A stretch of 64,000 bases of DNA from Amycolatopsis eburnea (GTDB lineage: Bacteria; Actinomycetota; Actinomycetes; Mycobacteriales; Pseudonocardiaceae): contig NZ_RSEC01000059.1 of the NCBI RefSeq assembly GCF_003937945.1, positions 355,422 through 419,421 of the forward strand. Reading direction: 5' to 3'. Shown here one piece after another: positions 23,080-31,294 of this stretch. The position numbers and the translations under genes are program-made. Below the pieces are notes generated by a model. It was not told the DNA's origin. It ran no database searches and worked only from the letters and a program-made list of their open reading frames with translations. Position 1 is the first letter of the stretch; the number at the start of each line of letters is the position of its first letter.

Positions 23080-24336
23080 CTAGCCGTTCTCCGCCGGAGG
23101 CGGGCTCGTCGGCAAAGCTCGCTCCGTCTCGTCGGCCGCGTGGGCCGTGCCGTCGCTCAGGAGCCGGTTGACGCGGTCGGCGTCGTACCCGAGTGCGGCC
23201 AGGACCGCCTCGGTGTCGGCGCCGCGCGGACGCGGGGCCGTGCGTACCGTGCCGGGCGTGCCGCGCAGCTTGATCGGGATTCCGGTGCCGACGTAGCCGC
23301 CGCTCGAGACCACCATCTGCTGGCTGCGCACGTGGGCGTCCTCGAGTGCCTCGCCGACGGTGTGGATCGGTGTCGCCGGGACGCCGCGGGCCAGCAGTTC
23401 GCGGCTCAGCTCGGCGCGCTTCCACGTCGCGATCGCGGGACGGAGGTGCTCCTCCATCGTGGCGCGATTGGCCAAGCGCGCCGCGTTCGAGGCGAAACGC
23501 GGGTCGTCGGCGAGACCCGCGATGTCGAGCACCTCCGCCAGCGTGCGGAACTGCTTGTCGTTGCCGCAGCCGATGAACACCAGCCCGTCCGCCGCGGCGA
23601 AGCTGTTGTACGGCGCGATCGTCGGGTGGGCCGAACCGGTCCGCGCACCGTCGACACCACCCATGAGGTACGACGGCGAGTGCGGGTGGAGCAGCGAGAC
23701 GGCCGTGTTGACCAGGTTGCAGTCGACGATCTGCCCTTCGCCCGTGCGGTGCCGGGCCTGCAGGGCGAGCAGGACGCCGGTGCAGGCGTAGATGCCGGTC
23801 ACCATGTCCGCGATCGGTACGCCGACCCGCAGCGGCTCACCGTCGGGTTCGCCGTTGACGCTCATCAGGCCGCTGTAGGCCTGCGCCACCGCGTCGTAGC
23901 CGGGCATGCCACCCATCGGGCCGTCGGTGCCGAACCCGGTGATGCGGCACAGGATCAGCCGCGGCCACGTCGTGCGGACGACCTCGTCGTCGAAGCCCCA
24001 GCGGGCGAGCGTGCCGGCCTTGAAGTTCTCGACGACGACGTCGGCCTCGGCGAGCAGGTCGCGCAGGACCGCCTGGCCTGCCTCGGTCCGCAGGTCGAGG
24101 CAGACGTTCGCCTTGTTGCGGTTGATGCCGGTGAAGTAGGTGCTCGTGTCCGGCCCGGCGAACGGCGGACCCCACGTCCGGGTCTCGTCGCCCAGGGGCG
24201 GCTCGACCTTGATCACTTCGGCGCCGTGATCGGCGAGCATCTGCGCGCAGAGGGGCCCGGCCAGGACTCGCGACAGGTCGACGACCTTGATGCCGCGCAG
24301 CGCGGGCGCGTCCGCGGCGTACGTCTCGGTACTCAT
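23080..24336 (-). CDS. CaiB/BaiF-type (class III) CoA transferase
   Basis: 418 residues. Typical features are VVDLSRVLAGPLCAQMLADHGAEVIKVE near the start, MPGYDAVAQAYSGLMSVNG, and VPIADMVTG, whose Asp aligns with the catalytic Asp of formyl-CoA transferase. It transfers CoA from a donor, probably succinyl-CoA or acetyl-CoA, to a carboxylic acid. It follows the acyl-CoA dehydrogenase gene with one base between stop and start. Together with the divergent MaoC and CitE-like genes it suggests entry of a short branched (di)carboxylate into a CoA pathway. Confidence 0.85.
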   Translation of the reverse strand: MSTETYAADAPALRGIKVVDLSRVLAGPLCAQMLADHGAEVIKVEPPLGDETRTWGPPFAGPDTSTYFTGINRNKANVCLDLRTEAGQAVLRDLLAEADVVVENFKAGTLARWGFDDEVVRTTWPRLILCRITGFGTDGPMGGMPGYDAVAQAYSGLMSVNGEPDGEPLRVGVPIADMVTGIYACTGVLLALQARHRTGEGQIVDCNLVNTAVSLLHPHSPSYLMGGVDGARTGSAHPTIAPYNSFAAADGLVFIGCGNDKQFRTLAEVLDIAGLADDPRFASNAARLANRATMEEHLRPAIATWKRAELSRELLARGVPATPIHTVGEALEDAHVRSQQMVVSSGGYVGTGIPIKLRGTPGTVRTAPRPRGADTEAVLAALGYDADRVNRLLSDGTAHAADETERALPTSPPPAENG

Positions 24337-24337
24337 C

Positions 24338-25501
24338 TCAGTAGCTCTTCGGGAGGCCGAGGACGTGGGTGGAGACGTAGTTGAGGACCATCTCCTGGCT
24401 GACCGGGGCCAGGCGCAGGATGCGCGACTCCCGGAAGTAGCGCTCGACGTGGTATTCGTGTGCGTAGCCCATCCCGCCGTGGGTCTGGACCGCCTGGTCG
24501 GCGGCCTTGAACCCCGCGTCGGCGCAGAGGAACTTCGCGGTGTTCGCCTCGCGGCCGCAGGGGAGGCCCTGGTCGTAGGCCCAGGCTGCCCGGCGGGCGA
24601 CGAGCTCGGCGGCGTCGAGCCGCATCGCGCACTCGGCGAGGGGGAACGCGATGCCCTGGTTCTGTCCGATCGGCCGGTCGAAGACGACCCGCTCCCGCGC
24701 GTACTTCACGGCCCGGCGCAGCGACGCGCGACCGATGCCGAGCGCCTCGTGCGCGAGCAGGATCCGCTCGGGGTTGAGCCCGTCGAGGAGGTAGCGGAAG
24801 CCCTTGCCCTCCTCGCCGACGCGGGCCGACTCGGGGACGAAGACGTCGTCGAAGGCGATCTCGTACGAGGGCACCGCGTTGCGGCCGAGCTTCGGGATCG
24901 GGTTCAGCGCGATGCCGGGGGAGTCCATGTCGAGCAGGAACAGGCTCATGCCGTCGACCGGGCGCTCGTCGTCGCGGGGACTCGTGCGGGCGATGAGGAC
25001 GGCCTTCTGCGAGTAGCCGGCCTTCGTGATCCACACCTTGCGGCCGCGCAGGTGGTAGCCGCCGTCGACCTTGCGGGCGAAGGTCGAGATCCGCGTCGTG
25101 TCGGTGCCGGCATCGGGCTCGGTGACCGCGAAGCAGACGTGCAGGGAGCCGTCGACCGCTCCGGGCAGGATCTCCTTGCGCTGCTGCTCGCTGCCGTGCT
25201 TCACGATGGTGTTGAGGCCGAAGATCGTCAGGTGGATCGTGCTGCAGCCGTTCATGCCGGCGCCGGAGGCGGCGATCTCCTCGAGCAGGAGCGCCGCCTC
25301 CGTGATGCCGAGGCCGCCGCCCCCGTACTCCTCGGGGATGGCGATCCCGAGCCAGCCGCCCTCGGCGAGCGCGTTGTAGAAGTCCCACGGGAACTCGTGC
25401 TCCGCGTCGCAGCGCGCCCAGTAGTCGTCGTCGAACTTCGCGATCAGCGCCCGGACGCCCGCGCGCAGGGCCTGCTGGTCCTCAGTGAGCGTGAAATCCA
25501 C
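24338..25501 (-). CDS. Acyl-CoA dehydrogenase
   Basis: 387 residues from GTG 25501, with GGAGG five bases upstream; an upstream ATG would include the operator region. FAD and substrate motifs include FAVTEPDAGTDTTR and VWITKAGYS. The Glu usual near the C terminus (EGT) is missing: the equivalent stretch is LAPVSQE. GLNPERILLAHEALG instead offers a Glu where isovaleryl-CoA and long-chain dehydrogenases carry their base. It is therefore probably an IVD-like enzyme that oxidises a branched acyl-CoA. It is the first gene of an operon with the CoA transferase. Confidence 0.88.
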   Translation of the reverse strand: MDFTLTEDQQALRAGVRALIAKFDDDYWARCDAEHEFPWDFYNALAEGGWLGIAIPEEYGGGGLGITEAALLLEEIAASGAGMNGCSTIHLTIFGLNTIVKHGSEQQRKEILPGAVDGSLHVCFAVTEPDAGTDTTRISTFARKVDGGYHLRGRKVWITKAGYSQKAVLIARTSPRDDERPVDGMSLFLLDMDSPGIALNPIPKLGRNAVPSYEIAFDDVFVPESARVGEEGKGFRYLLDGLNPERILLAHEALGIGRASLRRAVKYARERVVFDRPIGQNQGIAFPLAECAMRLDAAELVARRAAWAYDQGLPCGREANTAKFLCADAGFKAADQAVQTHGGMGYAHEYHVERYFRESRILRLAPVSQEMVLNYVSTHVLGLPKSY

Positions 25502-25508
25502 AACAACC

Positions 25509-25652
25509 TCCGCATATATGAACTGCCGTACGCATATCTGAACATGGATGTGGACTCCGGGCAAGCCTGCGGATCCCTGCCCAACGCTTGACGTGACGCC
25601 TGCCACGTGCTTCCTTAGTCCGCAGATGCGCAAGCGCGTTCGTATATGCGAA
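25509..25652. promoter_or_regulatory. Three IclR-type operator copies in the divergent promoter
   Basis: TTCGTATATGCGAA (25639-25652) lies just upstream of the transporter. TCCGCATATATGAA (25509-25522) and TACGCATATCTGAA (25529-25542) lie beside the dehydrogenase start, exactly 20 bp apart. The last two match the reverse complement TTCGCATATACGAA at 12 and 11 of 14 positions. The same form, as a perfect palindrome, occurs at the iclR promoter (29114-29127). Confidence 0.6.
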
Positions 25653-25662
25653 AGGCAACGCC

Positions 25663-27000
25663 GTGGACGAAGTGGCTTCCCGACCCGAGCTGACCAGCAC
25701 CGAGCGCCGTCGCGCCGCGGCCGCGATCATCGTGGGCTCGGCCCTCGAGTGGTACGACTTCTACCTCTACGCCTCGATGGCCGCCCTCGTCTTCGGCGGC
25801 GTCTTCTTCCCCGCGGGCAACGACTCGGCCGCGACGCTGGCCTCGTTCGCGACGTTCGCGGTCGGCTTCATCGCCCGCCCCTTCGGCGGCATCGTCTTCG
25901 GGGCGATCGGGGACCGCTTCGGCCGCAAGGCGACCCTGTCGATCACGTTCCTCGTGATGGGCCTGTCGTCCGGCTGCATCGGCCTGCTGCCGGGCTACGC
26001 CGCGATCGGCGTGGCCGCCCCGCTGCTGCTCGTCGTCATCCGCCTGGTGCAGGGCCTCGGCGCGGGTGCCGAGTTCAGCGGCGCGATCGCGATGTCCTAC
26101 GAGTACGCGGGATCCGGCAAGACCGGCCGCTTCGGTTCCTGGCCCGCGCTGGGCGTCAACATCGGCCTCTTCGTCTCGTCGCTGACGATGACCTTGCTGA
26201 CCGCCATCGACGAGGACTTCCTCTACGGCTTCGGCTGGCGCATCCCGTTCCTGGTCGGCTTCGTCCTCGTCTGCGTCGGCTACGTCGTCCGCCGGCGGCT
26301 GCCCGAGACCCACGCCTTCGAGGAGCTCGAGCACGCGACGCCACGCGAGCGCCGCAAGCCGCTGATCGAGCTGGTCCTCGGCAACTGGAAGCCACTGCTC
26401 GTCGTCATGGTCATGACCATCGGGTACAACGGCGCCAGTTACGTCTTCAAGACCTTCTCCCTGAGCTACCTCAAGACGGACGTCGGCGCTCCCGCCTCCT
26501 ACGGCACCTTCGGCATCACCCTGGCCAGTGTCACCGCGATCATCGTGATCCCGGTCGTCGGCAGGCTCTGCGACCGCGTCGATTCCCGCCGCGTCCTGCT
26601 GGCGGCCGGTGCCGGCGTCGTCGCCCTCGCCTTCCCGTTCTTCTCGTTGCTGGACACCGGCAACAAGTGGGCGATCGGCGCGGCTCTCGTGCTCACCACC
26701 GGGCTGGTCATCCCGGCCGCGTTGTCCGCGCAGGGCGACTTCCTCGCCCGCCAGTTCCCCGTGCACGTGCGGGCCTCGGGCCTCGGCACCGGTCGTGAGG
26801 TCGGCGGCGCCCTCGCGGGTGGCTTCGCTCCACTGTGGGCGGTCGCGCTGGTCGACGCCTCGCCGAGCCACTCCACGTACGGCGTCTCGCTGATGTTCGT
26901 CGGCGCCGGCATCCTGCTGGTGGTCGGCGCGGTTCTCGACCAGGCGCGCCGGGCCCGCAAGGCCGCGGCCAGGCGGCAGCGGCCGGTGGCTGCCCGATGA
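25663..27000 (+). CDS. MHS-family major facilitator (metabolite:H+ symporter)
   Basis: 445 residues from GTG 25663, preceded by AAAGG. Twelve transmembrane helices are expected. The MHS signatures are GSALEWYDFYLYASMAALVF, GDRFGRKATL and the loop RLVQGLGAGAEFSGAI. Relatives import dicarboxylates, shikimate, citrate or osmolytes. Its place between the CoA-transferase operon and the MaoC-CitE genes, with ATGA coupling to MaoC, makes it the likely importer of the acid degraded by this cluster. Confidence 0.88.
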   Translation: MDEVASRPELTSTERRRAAAAIIVGSALEWYDFYLYASMAALVFGGVFFPAGNDSAATLASFATFAVGFIARPFGGIVFGAIGDRFGRKATLSITFLVMGLSSGCIGLLPGYAAIGVAAPLLLVVIRLVQGLGAGAEFSGAIAMSYEYAGSGKTGRFGSWPALGVNIGLFVSSLTMTLLTAIDEDFLYGFGWRIPFLVGFVLVCVGYVVRRRLPETHAFEELEHATPRERRKPLIELVLGNWKPLLVVMVMTIGYNGASYVFKTFSLSYLKTDVGAPASYGTFGITLASVTAIIVIPVVGRLCDRVDSRRVLLAAGAGVVALAFPFFSLLDTGNKWAIGAALVLTTGLVIPAALSAQGDFLARQFPVHVRASGLGTGREVGGALAGGFAPLWAVALVDASPSHSTYGVSLMFVGAGILLVVGAVLDQARRARKAAARRQRPVAAR

Positions 27001-27494
27001 CCCTCCCGCGGCCGGAGCGCCGGATCGAGCAGCGCGGCCTGTGGTTCGAAGAGTTCGAGGTGGGTGCCACCTATGTCCACGCGCCCGGGCGGACCGTGAC
27101 CGAAGCCGACAACGTCCTCTTCACCACGCTCACCATGAACACCCAGCCGCTGCACCTCGACCAGGCAGCGAGCGAGCGGCTGCCGCCGTTCCACGATCGC
27201 CTCGTGAACTCCCTGTTCACGCTGTCCACCCTGGTCGGTCTCTCGGTCAGCCAGCTCACGCAGGGCACGATCGTGGCCAACCTGGGGTTCGGCGAGATCC
27301 GCTTCCCCGCACCGGTGCGGCACGGCGACACGATCTACGCCGAAACCGCGGTCACCGACAAGCGCGCCTCGAACAGCCGCCCCGGCGAGGGTGTGGTGAG
27401 CCTGCGCCACCAGGCGGTCAACCAGCGCGGCGAGGTCGTCGCACTCGCCGTCCGGCAGACCCTGGTCCGGATGCGGCCGGGCGGTGCGTCGTGA
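26997..27494 (+). CDS. MaoC-family hydratase, mesaconyl/itaconyl-CoA hydratase-like
   Basis: 165 residues from ATG 26997, overlapping the transporter stop as ATGA. The opening WFEEFEVGATYVHAPGRTVT and then TMNTQPLHLD form the hot-dog fold hydratase signature. This is the variant seen in beta-methylmalyl-CoA dehydratase and Rv2499c-type proteins. The reaction would be reversible addition of water to an enoyl-CoA. It is coupled by GTGA to the CitE-like lyase, the enzyme expected to cleave its product. Confidence 0.82.
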   Translation: MTLPRPERRIEQRGLWFEEFEVGATYVHAPGRTVTEADNVLFTTLTMNTQPLHLDQAASERLPPFHDRLVNSLFTLSTLVGLSVSQLTQGTIVANLGFGEIRFPAPVRHGDTIYAETAVTDKRASNSRPGEGVVSLRHQAVNQRGEVVALAVRQTLVRMRPGGAS

Positions 27495-28336
27495 GCGACG
27501 CTCCCGGCTGGCCGCCCGGCAGTGCGTGGCTCTTCTGCCCGGCCGACCGCCCCGAGCGCTACGCCAAGGCGCTCGCGGTCGCCGATGTCGTGATCCTCGA
27601 CCTCGAGGACGCGGTCGCGCCTGACCGCCGTGCGGCGGCACGCGAGGCCCTCCGCGAGGCAGCCGGTTCCGGGCAGCTGGACCCGGAGCGCATCGTGGTG
27701 CGCGTCAACGCGGTCGGCGGTGCCGACCACGCCGCCGACCGCGACCTGGTCACGACCTCGCTGCGGCCGGCGGGGATCCGGCGGGTCATGCTCGCCAAGA
27801 CCGAGACGGCGGCCGCGGTCGCCGGGCTCGGCGGCTGCGACGTGGTGGCCCTGCTCGAGACCCCGCGAGGCATCCGGGACGCCGACACGATCGCGCAGGC
27901 CGAGGCCGTCGTGGCGGTCATGTGGGGCGCCGACGACCTGGTCGCCGGCCTGGGTGGCTCGATGGCGCGCCGCGTGACGGGCGGCTACCGCGACGTCGCG
28001 CGCCACGCGCGGTCGCGGGCGCTGATCGCGGCCAAGGCGGCGGGGAAGCCGGCCCTCGACGCCGTCTACCTGGACATCCCCGATGTCGATGGGCTCGCGG
28101 CCGAGGTCGAGGACGCCGTCGCCATCGGCTTCGATGCCAAGGTGGCGATCCACCCGTCCCAAGTCCCGGTGATCCGCGAGGGCTACCGGCCGACGGCCGA
28201 GCAGGTGGCGTGGGCCGAGAGCCTGCTGCGTGCGGCCGAAGCCGCCGGCTTCGGTGTCCTGACCCACGAGGGCCGGATGGTCGACGGTCCGGTTTTCGCG
28301 CAGGCGCAGCGCATTCTTTCGCGTGCTCGCGCCTGA
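27491..28336 (+). CDS. CitE-like CoA-ester lyase (HpcH/HpaI family)
   Basis: 281 residues from GTG 27491, coupled to the MaoC gene. Motifs are LFCPADRPERYAKAL, VILDLEDAVAPDRR, LLETPRGI and MWGADDLV, with metal-binding Glu and Asp, and the C-terminal KVAIHPSQVPVI. Members cleave malyl-, beta-methylmalyl- or citramalyl-CoA. The pairing with a MaoC hydratase, CoA transferase and acyl-CoA dehydrogenase fits citramalyl-CoA or methylmalyl-CoA cleavage to acetyl- or propionyl-CoA plus pyruvate or glyoxylate. The exact substrate is inference. Confidence 0.85.
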   Translation: MSDAPGWPPGSAWLFCPADRPERYAKALAVADVVILDLEDAVAPDRRAAAREALREAAGSGQLDPERIVVRVNAVGGADHAADRDLVTTSLRPAGIRRVMLAKTETAAAVAGLGGCDVVALLETPRGIRDADTIAQAEAVVAVMWGADDLVAGLGGSMARRVTGGYRDVARHARSRALIAAKAAGKPALDAVYLDIPDVDGLAAEVEDAVAIGFDAKVAIHPSQVPVIREGYRPTAEQVAWAESLLRAAEAAGFGVLTHEGRMVDGPVFAQAQRILSRARA

Positions 28337-28363
28337 GCCGGACGTCCCTCGCCGGGGACGCGT

Positions 28364-29089
28364 TCAGACGCGCCCGGCGGTCGTGGCCGCTGCGTCCTTC
28401 ACGGCCGCGGCGATCTCGTCGAGCCGGTCGCGCATCCGCGAGCTCGGGCCGGCGACCGAGATGACGCCCAGCACCTTCCCGCCGACGAGGATCGGCGCCG
28501 CGGCCGCACTGACGTCGGGAAGCGTCTCGCCACGGTTGAAGGCGACGCCGCGCGCCCGCACGTCGTCGAGTTCGGCCAGGGCTTCGGGTAGCTCTTCGGC
28601 GGTGACGATCTCCTTGAGGTACGCCTCCTGGCGCCGACGCGACCAGTGCGCGAGGACCGCCTTGCCGGGACTGGGCGGGTACAGCGGACGGCGCGTGTGC
28701 GCGGGGGGCGAGTAGCGGATCATCTGGCTCGACTCCGCGGAGTCGACGTACACGATGGACTCGCCGACGGGAGTGGCGAGCGTGACCGTCTCGTTGAACG
28801 TGTCGCGCAGGCTCTCGAGCGCCGGCCGGGCCGCGTCGACCAGGCTGGGGCTCTCGACGGCGAGGAGCTGGCCCAGCGCGGGGCCGAGGACGTAACGGCT
28901 TTCCTCTTCGACCAGGTAGCCCGTGGCGACCAGACCCTTGACGAGGCCGAAGACGGACGACTTCGGCGCGTCCAGCGACAGGGCGAGATCGTGGAGCCGG
29001 AGTCCGCCGGGCCGGGCCGCGGCGACGGCTTCGAGGATGTCGGTCACCCGCGAAACCGTGCGGTGCGCCTTGGCGGTCCGCTCTGCCAT
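28364..29089 (-). CDS. IclR-family transcriptional regulator
   Basis: 241 residues from ATG 29089, preceded by GGGGG; a start at 29131 would place the operator inside the gene. The HTH reads GLRLHDLALSLDAPKSSVFGLVKGL. The effector domain includes SPGKAVLAHWS and GISVAGPSSRM-like text (LGVISVAGPSSRM). It converges on the CitE-like gene. A perfect TTCGTA-TG-TACGAA palindrome lies 24 bases upstream, and the same motif recurs in the catabolic promoter, so it is the probable regulator of the whole cluster. Confidence 0.88.
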   Translation of the reverse strand: MAERTAKAHRTVSRVTDILEAVAAARPGGLRLHDLALSLDAPKSSVFGLVKGLVATGYLVEEESRYVLGPALGQLLAVESPSLVDAARPALESLRDTFNETVTLATPVGESIVYVDSAESSQMIRYSPPAHTRRPLYPPSPGKAVLAHWSRRRQEAYLKEIVTAEELPEALAELDDVRARGVAFNRGETLPDVSAAAAPILVGGKVLGVISVAGPSSRMRDRLDEIAAAVKDAAATTAGRV

Positions 29090-29113
29090 GGCACCCCCGG
29101 AATCGATGAGCTG

Positions 29114-29127
29114 TTCGTATGTACGAA
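29114..29127. promoter_or_regulatory. IclR autoregulatory palindrome TTCGTATGTACGAA
   Basis: A perfect 6-2-6 palindrome 24 bases upstream of the iclR-type start codon. It shares its consensus (TTCGTA-NN-TRCGAA) with the sites at 25509-25652. Confidence 0.65.
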
Positions 29128-29397
29128 CCATACTGCGCCAGTGCGACCCTGCCGGCCGACGGGGCTGGGATCTCGCCGGCCGGCGTTCCCGGGTCTACGG
29201 GCGTCCGACCCCCACCTGCTGGGCCGGCTGCTCGCCCTGGCGGACGAACGCTCCCCAGTGCCGGACCATCGTCGAAGGTGCCCGGGGCCGGTGGCCGTCC
29301 CGCGCGAGCAGTTCCGCCCGGCGCACCTGGCCCCGCGCGTGGCCGAACTGACCGCTGCGCTCCAGCGGGGCCAGTTCCTCGGCCGGCTCAGCGGGCT

Positions 29398-29859
29398 TCA
29401 GCTGCAGCAGCCCTCCGGCTTGGCTGTCGCGCCGGTCTCGGCGTCCGGCGTGCAGCACGTTGCCGGGGTGATCGTGTCGGTGCCGTACGTCGTCGAGTCG
29501 CCCTTGACCGTGTAGACCTCCCACGGCTCCTTGCCGGGGCCGTGGACCCAGACCTTGTCCTGCACCGCGTAGCAGCACGTGGTGTCGTCCTCGGTCCGCG
29601 TCTCGAGTCCTTCGCCGGTCAGCCTCTGGGTTGCCGCGTTGACCTGGTCGGTCGACTCGACCTCGACGCCGAGGTGGTCCATCACCGTCTCCTGGCCCGG
29701 TTCGCCCTCCAGGAGTACCAGCTTCAGCGCGGGCTCGGTGATCGCGAAGTTCGCGTAGCCCGGCCGGAGCTTCGCCGGCTCCGTCCCGAACAGCTTCGAG
29801 TAGAAGTCGATCGATCCGGCCAGGTCCCCGACCCGCAGGGCCAGCTGTACCCGTGACAT
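29398..29859 (-). CDS. arsI: ArsI/CadI-type VOC metalloenzyme
   Basis: 153 residues. The VOC metal ligands fall at Q5, H62 and E114. The vicinal Cys95-Cys96 (DDTTCCYAV) is the organoarsenical-binding pair of C-As lyase ArsI. Further Cys pairs occur in the tail (TPATCCTPD, EGCCS). ArsI cleaves the C-As bond of trivalent methyl- or aromatic arsenicals; CadI homologues lack known activity. GGAGG precedes the ATG. It is divergent from arsR with a palindrome between them, which supports metalloid control. Confidence 0.82.
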   Translation of the reverse strand: MSRVQLALRVGDLAGSIDFYSKLFGTEPAKLRPGYANFAITEPALKLVLLEGEPGQETVMDHLGVEVESTDQVNAATQRLTGEGLETRTEDDTTCCYAVQDKVWVHGPGKEPWEVYTVKGDSTTYGTDTITPATCCTPDAETGATAKPEGCCS

Positions 29860-29877
29860 CTGCGCTACCTCCTTGAA

Positions 29878-29891
29878 TAGACGATGGTCTA
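29878..29891. promoter_or_regulatory. Candidate ArsR operator TAGAC-N4-GTCTA
   Basis: A perfect 5-4-5 inverted repeat between arsI (start 29859) and arsR (start 29933). It lies 18 bases upstream of the arsI start codon, where binding would block both promoters. Confidence 0.5.
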
Positions 29892-29932
29892 AGCAGATTG
29901 CCGCCTGTATCGAAGTCTGTCAATATAGAGGG

Positions 29933-30295
29933 ATGTCGAAGCAACTGCCGCTCGTCGCGCTGGACGCCTGCTGCGCGCCGCTGGCTGCGGAGCCGCTGAC
30001 GCAGGATCAGGCGGTCGAGCTGTCGCACCTGTTCAAGGCGATGGCCGACCCGGTCCGGCTGCGGTTGCTGTCGCTGATCGCGTCCCACGCCGGCGGCGAG
30101 GCGTGCGTGTGCGACCTGACGGACGCCTTCGACCTGACCGGCCCGACCATCTCCCATCACCTGAAGGTGTTGCGGGAGACCGGGTTGATCACCGGGGACC
30201 GGCGCGGCACCTGGATCTACTACCGCGTGCACCCGGAGGTGCTGGCGCGGCTGTCGGCGGTGCTGACGACCACGGGTGAAGCAGTCACCGCGTGA
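29933..30295 (+). CDS. arsR: ArsR-family metalloregulator
   Basis: 120 residues from ATG 29933, preceded by AGAGGG. The winged helix reads VCDLTDAFDLTGPTISHHLKVLRETGLI. Candidate arsenic ligands are Cys13-Cys14 near the N terminus (LDACCAP) and CVCDL in the alpha3 region, a layout used by actinobacterial ArsR proteins with three-coordinate As(III) sites. It should derepress the cluster on As(III) binding. It overlaps the decayed pump gene by GTGA, so the ancestral order was arsR-acr3-arsC. Confidence 0.88.
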   Translation: MSKQLPLVALDACCAPLAAEPLTQDQAVELSHLFKAMADPVRLRLLSLIASHAGGEACVCDLTDAFDLTGPTISHHLKVLRETGLITGDRRGTWIYYRVHPEVLARLSAVLTTTGEAVTA

Positions 30296-30888
30296 CGACG
30301 ATCGAGGCGCCACCGCGTTTGTCCACTCCGGACAAGCTCCTGCCGGTGTGGATCGCGGCCGCGATGGTCGCCGGGCTGCTGGCCGGGCGCTGGGTCCCGG
30401 GCTTGGCCACCGCGCTGTCCGCGGTGGCTCGCCCGCTGCATCGCGATGGTGATCATCTGGAACGACCTAGCCTGCGGCGACCGCGAAGCCGCCGCCGTGC
30501 TCGTCGCGCTGAACTCGGTGTTCCAGGTGATCGCCTTCGGGCTGCTCGGCTGGTTCTACCTCTCGGTCCTGCCCGGGTGGCAGATCGCCAAGAGCGTGCT
30601 GATCTTCCTCGGCATCCCGCTGTTCGCCGGCTACCTGAGCCGCCGCGTCGGCGAACGCGCCAAGGGCCGCGACTGGTACGAGAACAAGTTCCCGCCGAGG
30701 ATCGGGCCCGTCGCGCGGATCGCGGTTCCGCTGTTGGTCTACTTCGGACCGATGTGGGCTTCGAACTCGCCAGCGCCGTGGCCATCGCGACCTTCGGAGC
30801 CGCGAGCGGCCAGGCACTCGCCGGGGTCGTCGGCCCGTTGCCTCGTGTACGTCTCCCTCGCGCTGCGGCGCCGCTTCACAAGGAGCTT
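30292..30888 (+). pseudogene. acr3: ACR3-family arsenite efflux pump, multiply deleted
   Basis: The start (GTG 30292, MTTIEAPPRLSTPDKLLPVW) is intact. After TALSAV about 70 residues are missing, and the text resumes one frame over at ARCIAMVIIWNDLACGD, including the conserved Cys. Shorter in-frame losses follow after LPGW and after RIGPVA. A shift then leads into FELASAVAIATFG, and a last one into LVYVSLALRRR. A normal ACR3 has about 350 residues and ten helices; less than 200 codons remain here. It cannot form a working pump. Confidence 0.85.
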
Positions 30889-30890
30889 CG

Positions 30891-31289
30891 ATGACCGGCA
30901 AGCCTGAAGTCCTCTTCGTCTGCGTGCACAACGCCGGCCGTTCCCAGATGGCCGCCGCGTTGCTCGCCCACCACGCCGAGGGTGCGGTCGACGTCCGCTC
31001 GGCCGGTTCCGCGCCCGCCGACAGCATCAACCCCGCCGTGCGCGAGGCGATGGCCGAGATCGGGCTCGACCTCTCCCGCGAGGTCCCGAAGAAGCTGACG
31101 ACCGACGCGGTGGAGGCCGCCGACGTCGTGATCACGATGGGCTGCGGTGACGCCTGCCCGGTGTTCCCCGGCAAGCGGTACCTGGACTGGCAGCTCGAGG
31201 ACCCCGCGGGCAAGGGCGTCGAGGACGTCCGGCCGATCCGGGACGAAATCGATCGGCGGGTGCGGGAACTGCTCGCCGAGCTTCGTTGA
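30891..31289 (+). CDS. arsC: Arsenate reductase, low-molecular-weight phosphatase type
   Basis: 132 residues. The P-loop CVHNAGRS starts at Cys11, and the second Cys pair lies in MGCGDACP (Cys85 and Cys89). DWQLEDPAGKGVEDVRPIRDEI supplies the general-acid Asp. Actinobacterial enzymes of this class reduce arsenate with thioredoxin, or with mycothiol and mycoredoxin. It is intact although the pump upstream is dead, so As(III) would have to leave by another transporter encoded elsewhere. Confidence 0.88.
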   Translation: MTGKPEVLFVCVHNAGRSQMAAALLAHHAEGAVDVRSAGSAPADSINPAVREAMAEIGLDLSREVPKKLTTDAVEAADVVITMGCGDACPVFPGKRYLDWQLEDPAGKGVEDVRPIRDEIDRRVRELLAELR

Positions 31290-31294
31290 CCGGC

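Noticed and set aside
29132..29397. Possible gene between iclR and arsI
   Set aside because: Frames on both strands lack starts with ribosome-binding sites and known motifs; it may be a remnant of another ars gene but nothing supports that.
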